DNA of 64,000 nucleotides. It comes from Arthrobacter_B sp038069765 (GTDB lineage Bacteria > Actinomycetota > Actinomycetes > Actinomycetales > Micrococcaceae). Below the pieces are notes generated by a model. It saw only the letters and a list, made by a program, of their open reading frames with translations. It was not told where the DNA came from and did not search any database. The stretch covers positions 62,001 to 126,000 of the forward strand of contig NZ_JBBPFS010000002.1 of assembly GCF_038069765.1 (NCBI RefSeq). Reading direction: 5' to 3'. Positions within the stretch are counted from its first letter, which is position 1. Each line of letters begins with the position of its first letter. Below are positions 25,048 through 33,802 of this stretch, piece by piece. The position numbers and the translations under genes were made by a program.

Positions 25048-26538
25048 TTACTCGGAAACGCCCACGAACTCAGCCTTTTCGATCGGCGTGGTGTCGCCGG
25101 TCGCCAGGTTCAGGCGCAGCTTCTCGCCCAGGGTCGCGTCAACGTTGGTCCAGTACTGGATCGCGGCTTCGCGGATGTGCGGGCGCTTTACGCCGGAGAC
25201 GGCACCGGTGATCGTTTCGAGGAAACGCTCCTTGGCGGCGTCGTCAAACACCTCGCGGTACAGCGTTCCGGCCTGGCCGAAGTCGCTGTCCTCGGAGTGC
25301 AGGGTAGCGGCGGCGCGCACCAGCATGCCGTCGCTCTCCCAGGAACCCTCGCCGGCACGTGCGGCATCGGCTACGGGGCCGCCCAGGGTGTTGGGCGCGT
25401 AGACCGGGGTCTCGGGGGAGTTGAAGAAGTGGCGCTGCGCGCCGTCCTGCGAGTAGTTGTTCACCGGAGCCTTCGGTGCGTTCACCGGCAGCTGGTTGTA
25501 GTTGGCGCCGATGCGGTAACGCTGTGCATCCGGGTAGGAGAAGATGCGGGCCATCAGCATCTTGTCCGGGCTGGCGTCAATGCCGGGGACCAGGTTCGCG
25601 GGGGACAGGGCAACCTGTTCGATCTGCGCGAAGAAGTTCTCCGGGTTCCGGTTCAGGGTGTGGGTACCCACCTTGATCAGCGGGTAGTCCGCGTGCGGCC
25701 AAACCTTGGTGAGGTCGAACGGGTTGAACCGGTACGTCTTGGCATCTTCGTACGGCATAACCTGCACGTGCAGGTCCCAGGACGGGAAGTTGCCTTCGGC
25801 GATGGCCTCGTACAGGTCGCGGCGGTAGTAGTCGGCGTCGGCGCCGGCAATCTTCTCAGCCTCGGCACCGTTGATCTCGTGGTTGCCCTGGTTGGACGTG
25901 AAGTGGTACTTCACCCAGAAGCGCTCACCGGCGGCGTTGATCCACTGGTAGGTGTGCGAGCCGAAGCCGGGCATTTCGCGCCACGACGTCGGGATGCCGC
26001 GGTCACCCATCAGGTAGGTGACCTGGTGGGCCGACTCGGGGGAGTTGGTCCAGAAGTCCCACTGCATGTCGGCGTCGCGCAGGCCGGAACCCGGAAGGCG
26101 CTTCTGCGAGTGGATGAAGTCCGGGAACTTGATGCCGTCGCGGATGAAGAACACCGGGGTGTTGTTGCCGACGATGTCGTAGTTGCCCTCGGAGGTGTAG
26201 AAACGCAGCGCGAAGCCGCGCACGTCGCGCCAGGTGTCGGGGGAGCCCTGCTCGCCGGCAACCGAGGAGAAGCGCTGAACGGTTTCCGTCACGGTGCCCG
26301 GCTGGAAGACAGCGGCGCGCGTGTACTTGGAAACGTCTTCCGTTACGACGAATTCACCGAATGCGCCGCCGCCCTTGGCGTGCACAATGCGCTCCGGGAT
26401 GCGCTCGCGGTTGAACTGTGCCAGCTTCTCGACCAGGTAACGGTCGTGAAGGGCAATTGCGCCGTTGGCGCCGGCGCTCAGTGACTGGTCGTCACTGCCA
26501 ACCGGAGTACCGGTCTGAGTGGTGGTGAAGTTCGACAT
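25048..26538 (-). CDS. katA: Monofunctional heme catalase
   Basis: A 496-residue small-subunit catalase. The distal His53 is in ERIVHAKGGGAFGEF, and the distal Asn lies in VGNNTPVFFIRDGIKFPDFI. The proximal heme Tyr is in RIFSYPDAQRYRIG. It lacks the extra C-terminal flavodoxin-like domain of large catalases. The ATG at 26538 gives the normal MSNFTTTQTGTPVGSDDQS start; the frame upstream lies in the intergenic and furA region. It follows furA by 34 bases on the same strand, so expression should be peroxide- and iron-responsive. Confidence 0.95.
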   Translation of the reverse strand: MSNFTTTQTGTPVGSDDQSLSAGANGAIALHDRYLVEKLAQFNRERIPERIVHAKGGGAFGEFVVTEDVSKYTRAAVFQPGTVTETVQRFSSVAGEQGSPDTWRDVRGFALRFYTSEGNYDIVGNNTPVFFIRDGIKFPDFIHSQKRLPGSGLRDADMQWDFWTNSPESAHQVTYLMGDRGIPTSWREMPGFGSHTYQWINAAGERFWVKYHFTSNQGNHEINGAEAEKIAGADADYYRRDLYEAIAEGNFPSWDLHVQVMPYEDAKTYRFNPFDLTKVWPHADYPLIKVGTHTLNRNPENFFAQIEQVALSPANLVPGIDASPDKMLMARIFSYPDAQRYRIGANYNQLPVNAPKAPVNNYSQDGAQRHFFNSPETPVYAPNTLGGPVADAARAGEGSWESDGMLVRAAATLHSEDSDFGQAGTLYREVFDDAAKERFLETITGAVSGVKRPHIREAAIQYWTNVDATLGEKLRLNLATGDTTPIEKAEFVGVSE

Positions 26539-26572
26539 ACTCTCTCTTTCAATAAGGGGTGGTGCGGTGACG

Positions 26573-27022
26573 TCAGGAAGCTTTTGCGGCACAGTCGGCG
26601 CAGAGCCCGCGGTACAGCACATCCGCAATTTGGATGGTCATGCCGTGGGTGTTTTCCGGCGTCAGGCAGGGCGCGTGCCCCACGGCGCAGTCAACATCCT
26701 CGATCCGTCCGCATCCGGTGCAGATCGCGTGGTGATGGTTGTCGTCCACGCGGGTCTCGTACCTGGCCGGGGAATGCGGCGGCTCGATCTTCCGCAGCAG
26801 CCCGATTTCGGTCAGGTCCGCAAGGACCACATAGATCGACTGCAGGCTGATGTCGGGAAGCTCGCTGCGCACTGCGGCGGCGACGTCGTCGGCCACAGCG
26901 TGCGGCAGATGCTCGACGGCGGTGAGGACCGCCATCCGCTGCTTCGTGACCCGACGGCCGTGGGCACGCAGCGCTCCGGTCCACCTTTCGGTGGCCTCGG
27001 TGGGGGCTGCTGTCGATGTCAT
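26573..27022 (-). CDS. furA: Fur family peroxide/iron regulator (FurA/CatR type)
   Basis: A 149-residue metalloregulator. The winged helix is at about 15-85 (RVTKQRMAVLTAVEHLPHAVADD, LQSIYVVLADLTEIGLLRKI). The dimerisation domain carries DNHHHAICTGCG for regulatory metal binding, and two CxxC pairs (CTGC and the terminal CADC) for structural zinc. In Actinobacteria this gene represses itself and the adjacent catalase until peroxide oxidises its metal-bound site. A 19-bp palindrome lies 19 bases upstream of its start. No ribosome binding site is evident, so the mRNA may be leaderless. Confidence 0.92.
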   Translation of the reverse strand: MTSTAAPTEATERWTGALRAHGRRVTKQRMAVLTAVEHLPHAVADDVAAAVRSELPDISLQSIYVVLADLTEIGLLRKIEPPHSPARYETRVDDNHHHAICTGCGRIEDVDCAVGHAPCLTPENTHGMTIQIADVLYRGLCADCAAKAS

Positions 27023-27040
27023 GCACCCAGCTAACCACTA

Positions 27041-27059
27041 ATTATGAATAATTCATAAT
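27041..27059. promoter_or_regulatory. Fur/CatR box (19-bp perfect palindrome)
   Basis: ATTATGAAT (27041-27049) and ATTCATAAT (27051-27059) are exact inverted repeats around a single A. The 9-1-9 architecture and AT-rich composition match Fur-family operators. It lies immediately upstream of furA and 54 bases before the divergent hydrolase gene, so it may control both. Confidence 0.88.
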
Positions 27060-27112
27060 AAGACCCCGGGTGGCACACTGGAGGGAGAAGGACAACATGA
27101 CGGGGAGATCCA

Positions 27113-27874
27113 GTGGCAAGCATCAAGACCCAGGCGCACCATCAGCGCGTGAGGGTTCGCGAGTACGACGTCGACATCCGCACCTACGGCTCCGGGGCCG
27201 CACAGGTGGTGCTGGTGCACGGCATCGGAGCGTCAGGACGGTACTTCTCCCGACTGGTGGAGGAGCTGGCGAAAACTTCCACCGTTCATACCGTGGAAAT
27301 GCCGGGCTTCGGATCGGCACCCAAACCCGCCCGCGGCAGCCTGGACATGGCCGACTTCGCGGCCGTCACCTGTGATGCCCTGCGTGCCGCAGGCATCGGG
27401 CCGGCGCAGTGGGTGGGACATTCGATGGGCTGCCAGGTGGTGACGGAAATGGCGCTGTACGCCCCGGACCTGGTCACTTCCGTGGTGCTGCTGGGGCCAA
27501 CCATCAACCGCGGCGAGCGCCATGCCGTGCTGCAGGGCGTCCGGCTGGCCCAGGACTGCCTGCGGGAGCCCCCGGCGATCAACTGGATCCTGCTTACCGA
27601 CTACCTGCGGGCCGGGCCGCGCTGGTACCTGCGCACCATGCCCAAGATGGTGCGGCACCGGCTTGAGGAGCGCATCGGCAAGGTCCAGGCGCCGGTGACG
27701 CTGGTCCGCGGAGCACGGGATCCCATTGTGCCCTCCGGCTGGCTGCAGGAGCTGGCGGCCGCCCGGCCCGGGGCCGTGGCCGTGGAACTGCCCCGGCAGC
27801 CGCACGTCTGCATGTTCACCGAACCCGCGCAGACCGCTGCGCTGCTGCGGGCAGCCGCGTCTTCCCGGCCGTGA
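27113..27874 (+). CDS. Alpha/beta hydrolase
   Basis: A 253-residue alpha/beta-hydrolase. VVLVHGIGASGRYF carries the oxyanion region, GHSMGCQVV the nucleophilic Ser, RGARDPIVP the Asp and LPRQPHVCMF the His. The GTG at 27113 has GGGGAGAT upstream. It overlaps the next hydrolase gene by GTGA. The 5' region shares the Fur box with furA, so it could be peroxide-controlled. The substrate is unknown; the small cap domain resembles haloperoxidase- or ester-hydrolase-like members. Confidence 0.82.
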   Translation: MASIKTQAHHQRVRVREYDVDIRTYGSGAAQVVLVHGIGASGRYFSRLVEELAKTSTVHTVEMPGFGSAPKPARGSLDMADFAAVTCDALRAAGIGPAQWVGHSMGCQVVTEMALYAPDLVTSVVLLGPTINRGERHAVLQGVRLAQDCLREPPAINWILLTDYLRAGPRWYLRTMPKMVRHRLEERIGKVQAPVTLVRGARDPIVPSGWLQELAAARPGAVAVELPRQPHVCMFTEPAQTAALLRAAASSRP

Positions 27875-28605
27875 CCTTCGCGCACCCGAGGTTCGCGTGC
27901 CTGCGCCGCCGGCTGACCCAGGCCCGGGCCTGGGCGGCCGACTACGCGTACGTGGGCTACTGGCAGGTGCACGGGTTCCTCTTCCGCAGGGATCCCTCCG
28001 CCTACTTGGCGCCCTCCGACGCCCCGGACGCCCCGGAGACCCCGCGCCGGCCCGTTGTGCTGGTGCCCGGCGTCTACGAGACCTGGCAGTTCCTCCGGCC
28101 GCTGGCCGAGGCGCTTTCCGCCCGGGGGCACCCGGTGCACACGGTGGCGCCGCTGGGCTACAACCGCGGCCGGATAGACCGCATGGCACTGCTGGTCCAG
28201 CAGTATCTGGTGGAGAAGGACCTCACCGGCGCCGTGGTGGTGGCGCACAGCAAGGGCGGGCTGATCGGCAAGCAGCTGATGCTGCTGCCCGAAGGCGGCC
28301 GGCGCGTGGAGCGCATGATCGCCGTCAATACTCCGTTTTCCGGCTCCGTCTACGCGAACTTCTTCATCCTGCCGTCCGTCCGGGCCTTCGCGCCCCGCAA
28401 CAAGTTCCTCCGCCGGCTGCAGGAGAGCCGGGACGTGAATGCGCGCATCACCTCGGTGTACAGCAGCTTCGATCCGCACATCCCCGGCGGCAGCTATCTG
28501 CCCGGCGCCCGAAATATCCAGCTCGAGACCATGGGGCATTTCCGTCCCATCGGCGATCCGCGGCTGCTGGCCGTGCTGGAAGAGGAACTCGAGCGGGAGC
28601 TTTAG
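27871..28605 (+). CDS. Alpha/beta hydrolase, lipase/triacylglycerol-lipase-like
   Basis: A 244-residue protein with VVLVPGVYETWQFLRPLAEAL and the nucleophile elbow VVAHSKGGLIGKQLM. TPFSGSVYANFFI and the closing MGHFRPIGDPRLLAVL supply the remaining catalytic elements (His in GHF). The first 50 residues are a helical arm (RRLTQARAWAADYAYVGYWQVHGFLF) that may contact membrane. GHSxGG-like lipase/acyltransferase chemistry is probable. It is cotranslated with the preceding hydrolase (overlap GTGA) and shares its stop region with the convergent metallohydrolase. Confidence 0.78.
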   Translation: MTFAHPRFACLRRRLTQARAWAADYAYVGYWQVHGFLFRRDPSAYLAPSDAPDAPETPRRPVVLVPGVYETWQFLRPLAEALSARGHPVHTVAPLGYNRGRIDRMALLVQQYLVEKDLTGAVVVAHSKGGLIGKQLMLLPEGGRRVERMIAVNTPFSGSVYANFFILPSVRAFAPRNKFLRRLQESRDVNARITSVYSSFDPHIPGGSYLPGARNIQLETMGHFRPIGDPRLLAVLEEELEREL

Positions 28606-29345
28606 GAGGCCCCGCGGGCCAGCGCCTGCTCGACGGCGGACTGTACCCCGCCGGTCCACGGCTCCCCGTGGCCGGTCAGCAGCAGCGGGGCGTTGGTTTT
28701 GGCCAGCAGATTCAGGGAGGCCAGCGCCTCCGGGCTGTCGGCTGTGGCCGCCCCCGATACGATCTGCGGTCCCTTGGCGCCGGTGTAGGGGTTGAGGGTG
28801 ACCAGGGAATCGCCGCAGATCAGCACATCCCGCTCCGGATAGTGCAGGGCAACATGGCCCGCGGTGTGTCCCGGCGTGTGGATGATCAGGGGGGCGCCGG
28901 GAAGGGCTCCGCCGGAATCCCCATCGAGGCTGTGCACATCGGTCACGCCGCGGACGGTCAGCGCTCCGGCCAGCGTCATGGCCCCCAGATAGGGGACCGA
29001 CTTGGGGTAGCGCAGCGGATACAGGAACCGGTTGTTTTCATGCTCGTACCGGTAGGGGTGGGCGGCAATGTACCGGTCGGCGTCATGCACCAGGATCGGA
29101 GTGCGGAACTCGCGCCTGATCCTGGCGGCCGTGCCCACATGGTCGAAGTGGGCATGTGTCAGCACCAGCGCGGTGACGGACCCTGCCCCGTAGCCCAGCT
29201 CCCGAACCGCCCGGGACAGCTCCGGCCACATGCCGGGCAGCCCGGCGTCGATGATGGCCAGGCCGTTGTCATCCTCCACCAGATAGGTGTTGACGTAGGC
29301 ATGCTCAATGCGGTGGATTCCGTCTGCGACGTTGCGGGTAAACAC
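28602..29345 (-). CDS. MBL-fold metallohydrolase
   Basis: A 247-residue metallo-beta-lactamase-fold hydrolase. Zinc ligands are seen in LTHAHFDHVG, HTPGHTAGHVAL and ICGDSLV, with the last His in LLTGHGEPW. The fold usually hydrolyses thioesters, lactones or phosphodiesters in the cytoplasm; nothing in the context tells which. The GTG at 29345 has GAGGAGG upstream. Convergent 4-base overlap with the lipase-like gene. Confidence 0.85.
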   Translation of the reverse strand: MFTRNVADGIHRIEHAYVNTYLVEDDNGLAIIDAGLPGMWPELSRAVRELGYGAGSVTALVLTHAHFDHVGTAARIRREFRTPILVHDADRYIAAHPYRYEHENNRFLYPLRYPKSVPYLGAMTLAGALTVRGVTDVHSLDGDSGGALPGAPLIIHTPGHTAGHVALHYPERDVLICGDSLVTLNPYTGAKGPQIVSGAATADSPEALASLNLLAKTNAPLLLTGHGEPWTGGVQSAVEQALARGAS

Positions 29346-29476
29346 GTGACCTCCTCGGCAGCTGGGGCAGTTCCGCCTCCATCCTAAGCATGCTTTCTAT
29401 CCGTGGTGCAGCCTGCGCAGCGGGCCGGGGTAGCGCGTTGGCCGCGGCAGCGCGGACTCGCGCTTAGACTTCTCGG

Positions 29477-30748
29477 GTGCCCAGACTCCTCGCCGACCTC
29501 ACTCCGCTGCGCAAAAGCCCGGATTTCCGCCGGCTGTGGACCGGAACGGCCCTCTCCGCCGTCGGTACCCAGCTCACCCTGGTGGCCGTCAGCCTGGAGG
29601 TGTACTCGCTGACCTCCTCCAGCTTCTACGTGGGGCTGCTCGGCCTGGTGGGTTTGGTGCCGCTGGTGGTGGCCGGCCTCTACGGCGGCTCGATCGTGGA
29701 CGCATACGACCGCCGCAAGGTTGCACTCGTCTCCTCCGTGCTGCTGTGGGTGTCCACCATCGGCATTGCCGCTCAGGCCTGGGCCGGGGCGGGCAATATC
29801 TGGCTGCTCTACGCCCTGGTGGCGGTCAACGCCGGCGCCGCCGGCCTGAACCATCCGGCGCGCAGCGCCATCATCCCGCGGTTGGTCAGGGCCGAACTGC
29901 TGCCGGCAGCCAACGCCCTGAGCATGATTACCTTCGGCCTGGCCATGACCATCGGGCCGCTGCTGGCAGGCGTCCTGGTGGCGCAGGTGGGCTACGGCTG
30001 GACCTACACGATCGACGTCGTAACCTTCACCGCTGCACTGTGGGCCGTCTACCGGCTGCCGCCGATGCCTCCCGAGGGGGAAGTGCAAAAGGCGGGGCTG
30101 AAATCCGTCCTCGAGGGATTCCGCTTCCTGGCCACCCGCCCGAACATCCGCATGACCTTCCTGGTGGACCTCGCCGCAATGGTGATGGCCCAGCCGCGGG
30201 CACTGCTGCCGGCCGTCGGGGCCCTGCTGCTCGGAGGCGGGGCGACCACGGTGGGCGTGCTGCTGGCGGCCACCGCCGTCGGCGCCTTCCTCGCCGGGCT
30301 CTTCTCCGGACCTCTTGGTGCGGTGCGCCGGCAGGGGCTGGCCGTGCTGTGGTCGGTGGTTGCCTGGGGGCTGTCCGTGTCGGCCTTCGGTGCGGTGGTG
30401 GTCATGGCGGGCCGCAACGGCGGCGACGATCCGAGCGCCTGGCTGATACCGGCAGCGGTTGCCATGGGCTGCGCCGGTATTGCGGACTCGGTCAGCGGCG
30501 TCTTCCGCTCCACCATCCTGCAGTCAGCAACGCCGGACGCGATGCGCGGCCGGCTGCAGGGGGTGTTCGTCGTCGTCGTAGCCGGCGGGCCCCGCCTGGG
30601 CGACCTGGTAGCCGGCGTCGACGCGTCCTTCCTGGGCGAAGGCTGGGTGGCGGTGATCGGCGGGCTGGTGTGCGTTGCGCTGGTGGGGGTCCTGGCCCGT
30701 TGGCAGCCGCAGTTCGCCCGTTACGACGCCCGCCACCCGGAGCCGTAG
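29477..30748 (+). CDS. MFS exporter, EntS/MFS_3-like
   Basis: A 423-residue major facilitator with about 12 helices. The N-terminus LLADLTPLRKSPDFRRLWTG and loop motif GGSIVDAYDRRKVAL belong to the EntS-type branch. The region from about 320 (SVSGVFRSTILQSATPDAMRGRLQGVF) is also conserved in that branch, where it marks efflux pumps for siderophores, drugs or dyes. GTG start at 29477. It stands alone; no siderophore genes are nearby, so the substrate is unknown. Confidence 0.82.
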   Translation: MPRLLADLTPLRKSPDFRRLWTGTALSAVGTQLTLVAVSLEVYSLTSSSFYVGLLGLVGLVPLVVAGLYGGSIVDAYDRRKVALVSSVLLWVSTIGIAAQAWAGAGNIWLLYALVAVNAGAAGLNHPARSAIIPRLVRAELLPAANALSMITFGLAMTIGPLLAGVLVAQVGYGWTYTIDVVTFTAALWAVYRLPPMPPEGEVQKAGLKSVLEGFRFLATRPNIRMTFLVDLAAMVMAQPRALLPAVGALLLGGGATTVGVLLAATAVGAFLAGLFSGPLGAVRRQGLAVLWSVVAWGLSVSAFGAVVVMAGRNGGDDPSAWLIPAAVAMGCAGIADSVSGVFRSTILQSATPDAMRGRLQGVFVVVVAGGPRLGDLVAGVDASFLGEGWVAVIGGLVCVALVGVLARWQPQFARYDARHPEP

Positions 30749-30818
30749 CAGCCGCACTGGCGATCCCGCAGGCCCGGGGTCCCGTAAACGGACAACGCTT
30801 TCAGCCGCGGAACGAAGC

Positions 30819-30844
30819 GGAACAAGCCGGGTATATGAAGCGTT
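30819..30844 (+). promoter_or_regulatory. Candidate ECF-sigma promoter of htpX
   Basis: GGAAC (30819-30823) followed after 17 bases by CGTT (30841-30844) fits the GGAAC-N16-18-(C)GTT pattern of SigE/SigH-type promoters in Actinobacteria. A second GGAAC copy lies at 30809-30813. The predicted transcript would start near 30852, about 88 bases before the htpX start. In mycobacteria htpX belongs to the envelope-stress regulon (established knowledge); the assignment here is inference. Confidence 0.55.
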
Positions 30845-30939
30845 GAAATCGATGGATAGACTGACGTTTCGCGGATCCGGTCATCTTCGGGGTGCCGCTT
30901 GGGGCTCCCGGTGCAGATCCGCTCAGGAAGGAACCTCAC

Positions 30940-31812
30940 GTGCATCAACACTTCAACGGTTTGAAGACCGCCGCGCTGTTCGGAGTGCTCTTCGCCGTGC
31001 TGCTGGGCATCGGCGCCCTGCTCTCGAGCGGAACCGGAAGCCCCACCTTCATCTGGGTCTTCCTGTTCATCGGGCTGGCCACCACTGCCTACAGCTACTG
31101 GAACAGCGACAAGCTGGCCATCCGCGCCATGCACGCCGTTCCGGTCACCGAGCAGCAGGCTCCGGAAATGTACCGGATTGTCCGCGAGCTTTCGGCACGC
31201 GCCAACCAGCCCATGCCCCGGCTCTACATCTCGCCGACCATGGCACCCAATGCCTTCGCCACCGGCCGCAACCCGCAGCACGCCGCGGTCTGCTGCACCC
31301 AGGGCATCCTGGCCCTGCTGAACGAGCGTGAACTGCGCGGCGTCCTGGGCCACGAGCTCATGCATGTCTACAACCGCGACATCCTCACGTCTTCGGTGGC
31401 TGCCGCCATCGCCGGCGTGATTACCTCGCTGGGCCAGTTCCTGCTCTTCTTTGGCGGAGGTGACCGCCGCAACGCCAACCCGCTGGCCATGATCGCCATG
31501 GCCATCCTGGCTCCCTTTGCCGCCTCGCTGATCCAGATGGCCATCGGCCGGACCCGGGAATACGACGCCGACGAAGACGGCGCCAAGCTCACGGACGATC
31601 CGCTGGCGCTCGCGTCCGCGCTGCGCAAGCTTGAAACCGGCACCCAGCGCGCACCGCTTCCCGACACCGACCAGAAGCTGGCAAACGCAGCGCATCTGAT
31701 GATTGCCAACCCGTTCCGGAACGGCGTCCGCGGCCTGCTCGCCACCCATCCGCCCATGGCAGACCGCATCCGGCGGCTGGAAAACATGGCCGGCCGTCCC
31801 CTGGGGTCCTGA
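30940..31812 (+). CDS. htpX: HtpX family membrane metalloprotease
   Basis: A 290-residue M48 protease acting on misfolded membrane proteins. Two N-terminal helices (about 10-28, 35-53) precede the HEXXH site HELMH at residues 138-142; two more helices (about 150-200) follow, then the third zinc ligand in RTREYDADEDG. The GTG at 30940 is chosen over the in-frame ATG at 30892 because CAGGAAGGA precedes it. An ECF-type promoter upstream suggests induction by envelope or heat stress. Confidence 0.92.
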   Translation: MHQHFNGLKTAALFGVLFAVLLGIGALLSSGTGSPTFIWVFLFIGLATTAYSYWNSDKLAIRAMHAVPVTEQQAPEMYRIVRELSARANQPMPRLYISPTMAPNAFATGRNPQHAAVCCTQGILALLNERELRGVLGHELMHVYNRDILTSSVAAAIAGVITSLGQFLLFFGGGDRRNANPLAMIAMAILAPFAASLIQMAIGRTREYDADEDGAKLTDDPLALASALRKLETGTQRAPLPDTDQKLANAAHLMIANPFRNGVRGLLATHPPMADRIRRLENMAGRPLGS

Positions 31813-31854
31813 CCCGCTCCGGTTTGGGCGGACAGGCCGGGTAGGGTCGGTTCC

Positions 31855-32535
31855 ATGCGTTTGATACTGATCCGGCACGGACAGACTCCGTCCAATATTG
31901 ACCACTTCCTGGATACGGCGGTTCCCGGCCCGGGGCTGACCGAGCTGGGGCTGGCGCAGGCCGCGGCCCTGCCCAAAGCCCTGGCCGGGGAACCGATCGA
32001 TGCCGTGTACGCCTCCAATCTGGTGCGGACCCAGCTCACCGCCGATCCGCTGGCGGCGGCCCTGGGCCTGCCGGTGGAAGTGCGCGAGGGCCTGCGCGAG
32101 GTGTCCGCCGGAAGCCTGGAAATGCGCAATGACCGGGACGCGATCATTGCGTATCTGAAAACCGTGTACAGCTGGGTTCAGGGCGACCTGGACGTGCATA
32201 TGCCCGGCGGGCCCAACGGCCGCGAGACCTTTGACCGGTTCGACGCCGTTGTCGCCGAGCTGCGGGCAGCCGGGCACAGCACGCCCGTTGTCGTCAGCCA
32301 CGGCGCCATGATCCGCGCCTGGTGCACGGCCCGGGCTGCAAACGTGGAACCTGACTTCATCGTGGACAACGCGCTGAGCAACACCGGCGTGGCGGTGATG
32401 GAATCGGCGGACGACGACGGCGGGGGAACCCCCGGCCCCTGGAACCTGCTTACCTGGATGGGTGAGGCGGTGGGCGGCCGCCAGCTGCGTGACTACGGCG
32501 AGGACGGCCCCGCCGGCGAGGATGTGAAGCTCTAG
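31855..32535 (+). CDS. Histidine phosphatase family protein (phosphoglycerate mutase-like)
   Basis: A 226-residue phosphatase. MRLILIRHGQTPSNI carries the phospho-accepting His in the RHG motif, the second Arg lies in YASNLVRTQLTA, Glu in EGLREVSAG, and the second catalytic His in VVVSHGAMIRAW. The short insert suggests a small-molecule phosphatase rather than a glycolytic mutase. It follows htpX by 42 bases and may be cotranscribed. The substrate is unknown. Confidence 0.85.
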   Translation: MRLILIRHGQTPSNIDHFLDTAVPGPGLTELGLAQAAALPKALAGEPIDAVYASNLVRTQLTADPLAAALGLPVEVREGLREVSAGSLEMRNDRDAIIAYLKTVYSWVQGDLDVHMPGGPNGRETFDRFDAVVAELRAAGHSTPVVVSHGAMIRAWCTARAANVEPDFIVDNALSNTGVAVMESADDDGGGTPGPWNLLTWMGEAVGGRQLRDYGEDGPAGEDVKL

Positions 32536-32546
32536 GACAGCGTGGC

Positions 32547-33146
32547 CTACTCGGGATTCGCCCGCTGGTAGCTGGTGCAGGTTTCGAAGAATTCCCGGAG
32601 CTTTGACGAATCTCCGAGCTTGGCCGGTTCGATCACGGAATCGGCGACAGTCTCCGGGGACGCGTGGTAGGCCGCAACGGCGGGCAGGGTCGGATACTTC
32701 TCCAGTTCGCTTACCGCATGGGCCGTCCGTTGCCGGTCTCCGGCGTCCTCGGCCTTGACGTACTCGCCCATCCAGGCGCACAGCCAGTACTCGGAGACTC
32801 CAACGTCATACACACCCTCCTCAATTACGGCATCAGGGGGAAGGGAATCGGTCCGGAAGTCTTCAGGGGACCAGACAGCGCCGTCCGGCAGTTTTTCGGA
32901 GAACCGTTCGCGGGCCGCCAGGACCGCTGCCGGGATTTCGTCCACGCCCGTGAAGGAAGACGTTGGTGCGGGCAGGGAGCCGGCGGCCGGCACCCCGGCA
33001 GGCTCCGATCCCTCGATGTAGCCGAACTCCACTGCCCCGGCATCCGGTTCAGCCTGCCCCTGACCGGCGGACGGTGAACCGCAGCCTGCCGCTGCGGCCA
33101 CCCCGGTGAGGAGCAGCGCTGTAAGAAGACGCTGGTGGGCTTTCAT
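32547..33146 (-). CDS. Putative lipoprotein of unknown function
   Basis: A 199-residue exported protein. The N-terminus MKAHQRLLTALLLTGVAAAA ends in the lipobox AAGC (Cys at 22), so it should be lipid-anchored outside the membrane. Residues 25-65 are a Pro/Ser/Gly-rich tether. The remaining domain has VYDVGVSEYWLCAWMGEYVKAE and a late Cys (CTSYQRANPE), which could form one disulfide. I do not recognise the family. Monocistronic on the minus strand, beyond the hairpin that follows yajQ. Confidence 0.75.
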   Translation of the reverse strand: MKAHQRLLTALLLTGVAAAAGCGSPSAGQGQAEPDAGAVEFGYIEGSEPAGVPAAGSLPAPTSSFTGVDEIPAAVLAARERFSEKLPDGAVWSPEDFRTDSLPPDAVIEEGVYDVGVSEYWLCAWMGEYVKAEDAGDRQRTAHAVSELEKYPTLPAVAAYHASPETVADSVIEPAKLGDSSKLREFFETCTSYQRANPE

Positions 33147-33228
33147 GGTTCCCCGTTCCCGGTGCAGGCCCGGCGGCCGCCCCTAGCGGAAGTGTAACCG
33201 CGAGGCACCTCACCTGCAGCCGCAGGCA

Positions 33229-33275
33229 ACGACGACGGCGCCGCACCCCGCCAAGGGGAGCGGCGCCGTCGTCGT
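33229..33275 (-). terminator. Long hairpin downstream of yajQ
   Basis: ACGACGACGGCGCCGC (33229-33244) pairs with GCGGCGCCGTCGTCGT (33260-33275), and the loop holds an inner CCCC/GGGG stem (33246-33258). No T run. It lies 36 bases past the yajQ stop in its direction of transcription. Confidence 0.7.
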
Positions 33276-33310
33276 CGTTCTGCTGCTGCCGGAGGGCAGC
33301 CGCAGAAGGC

Positions 33311-33802
33311 CTAGCGGTAGTTGATGAACTGCAGATCCACGTCCAGGTCCGCACCCTTGAGCAGTGCCATGGTGGCCTGCAGGTCGTCGCGGGACTTGGA
33401 GGTCACGCGCAGTTCGTCGCCCTGGATCCGGGAGTTCACGCCCTTGGGGCCCTCGTCGCGGATGATCTTGTTGATCTTCTTGGCCTGGTCCTGGGCGATG
33501 CCTTCCTTCATGGAGGCTTCGATCCGGTATTCCTTGCCGGAGGCGAAGGGCTCCCCAGCGTCCAGTGACTTCAGCGAAATGCCGCGCTTGACCAGCTTGG
33601 ACTGCAGGACGTCCAGGACGGCCTTGACGCGTTCCTCGGAGTTGGCCTTCATGAGGATGTTCTCGCCGCTGAAGTCCACCTCGGCGCCGACACCCTTGAA
33701 GTCATAGCGCTGGGACAGCTCCTTCTGCGCCTGGTTCAGGGCGTTGGCAACTTCCTGTTTGTCGATCTTGCTCACAACATCAAATGATGACTCGCTGGCC
33801 AT
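33311..33802 (-). CDS. yajQ: YajQ/UPF0234 nucleotide-binding protein
   Basis: A 163-residue two-domain protein. MASESSFDVVSKIDKQEV, QRYDFKGVGAEVDF and the closing LQFINYR are the YajQ signature. Family knowledge: YajQ binds RNA/nucleotides, and a Xanthomonas member binds c-di-GMP. The ATG at 33802 gives the conserved start with a GGAG about 7 bases upstream; the frame beyond it is not conserved. Single gene. Confidence 0.92.
   Translation of the reverse strand: MASESSFDVVSKIDKQEVANALNQAQKELSQRYDFKGVGAEVDFSGENILMKANSEERVKAVLDVLQSKLVKRGISLKSLDAGEPFASGKEYRIEASMKEGIAQDQAKKINKIIRDEGPKGVNSRIQGDELRVTSKSRDDLQATMALLKGADLDVDLQFINYR

Noticed and set aside
25006..26484. 492-codon plus-strand frame antisense to katA
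   Set aside because: It is a shadow of the catalase gene; the minus strand carries all catalase motifs and the antisense product resembles nothing.
27726..29387. 553-codon plus-strand frame across two hydrolase genes and the metallohydrolase
   Set aside because: It runs out of frame through three genes with clear motifs and has no recognisable domain.
30721..32781. 686-codon minus-strand frame across htpX and the histidine phosphatase gene
   Set aside because: Antisense shadow in GC-rich DNA; htpX and the phosphatase have exact active-site motifs on the plus strand.
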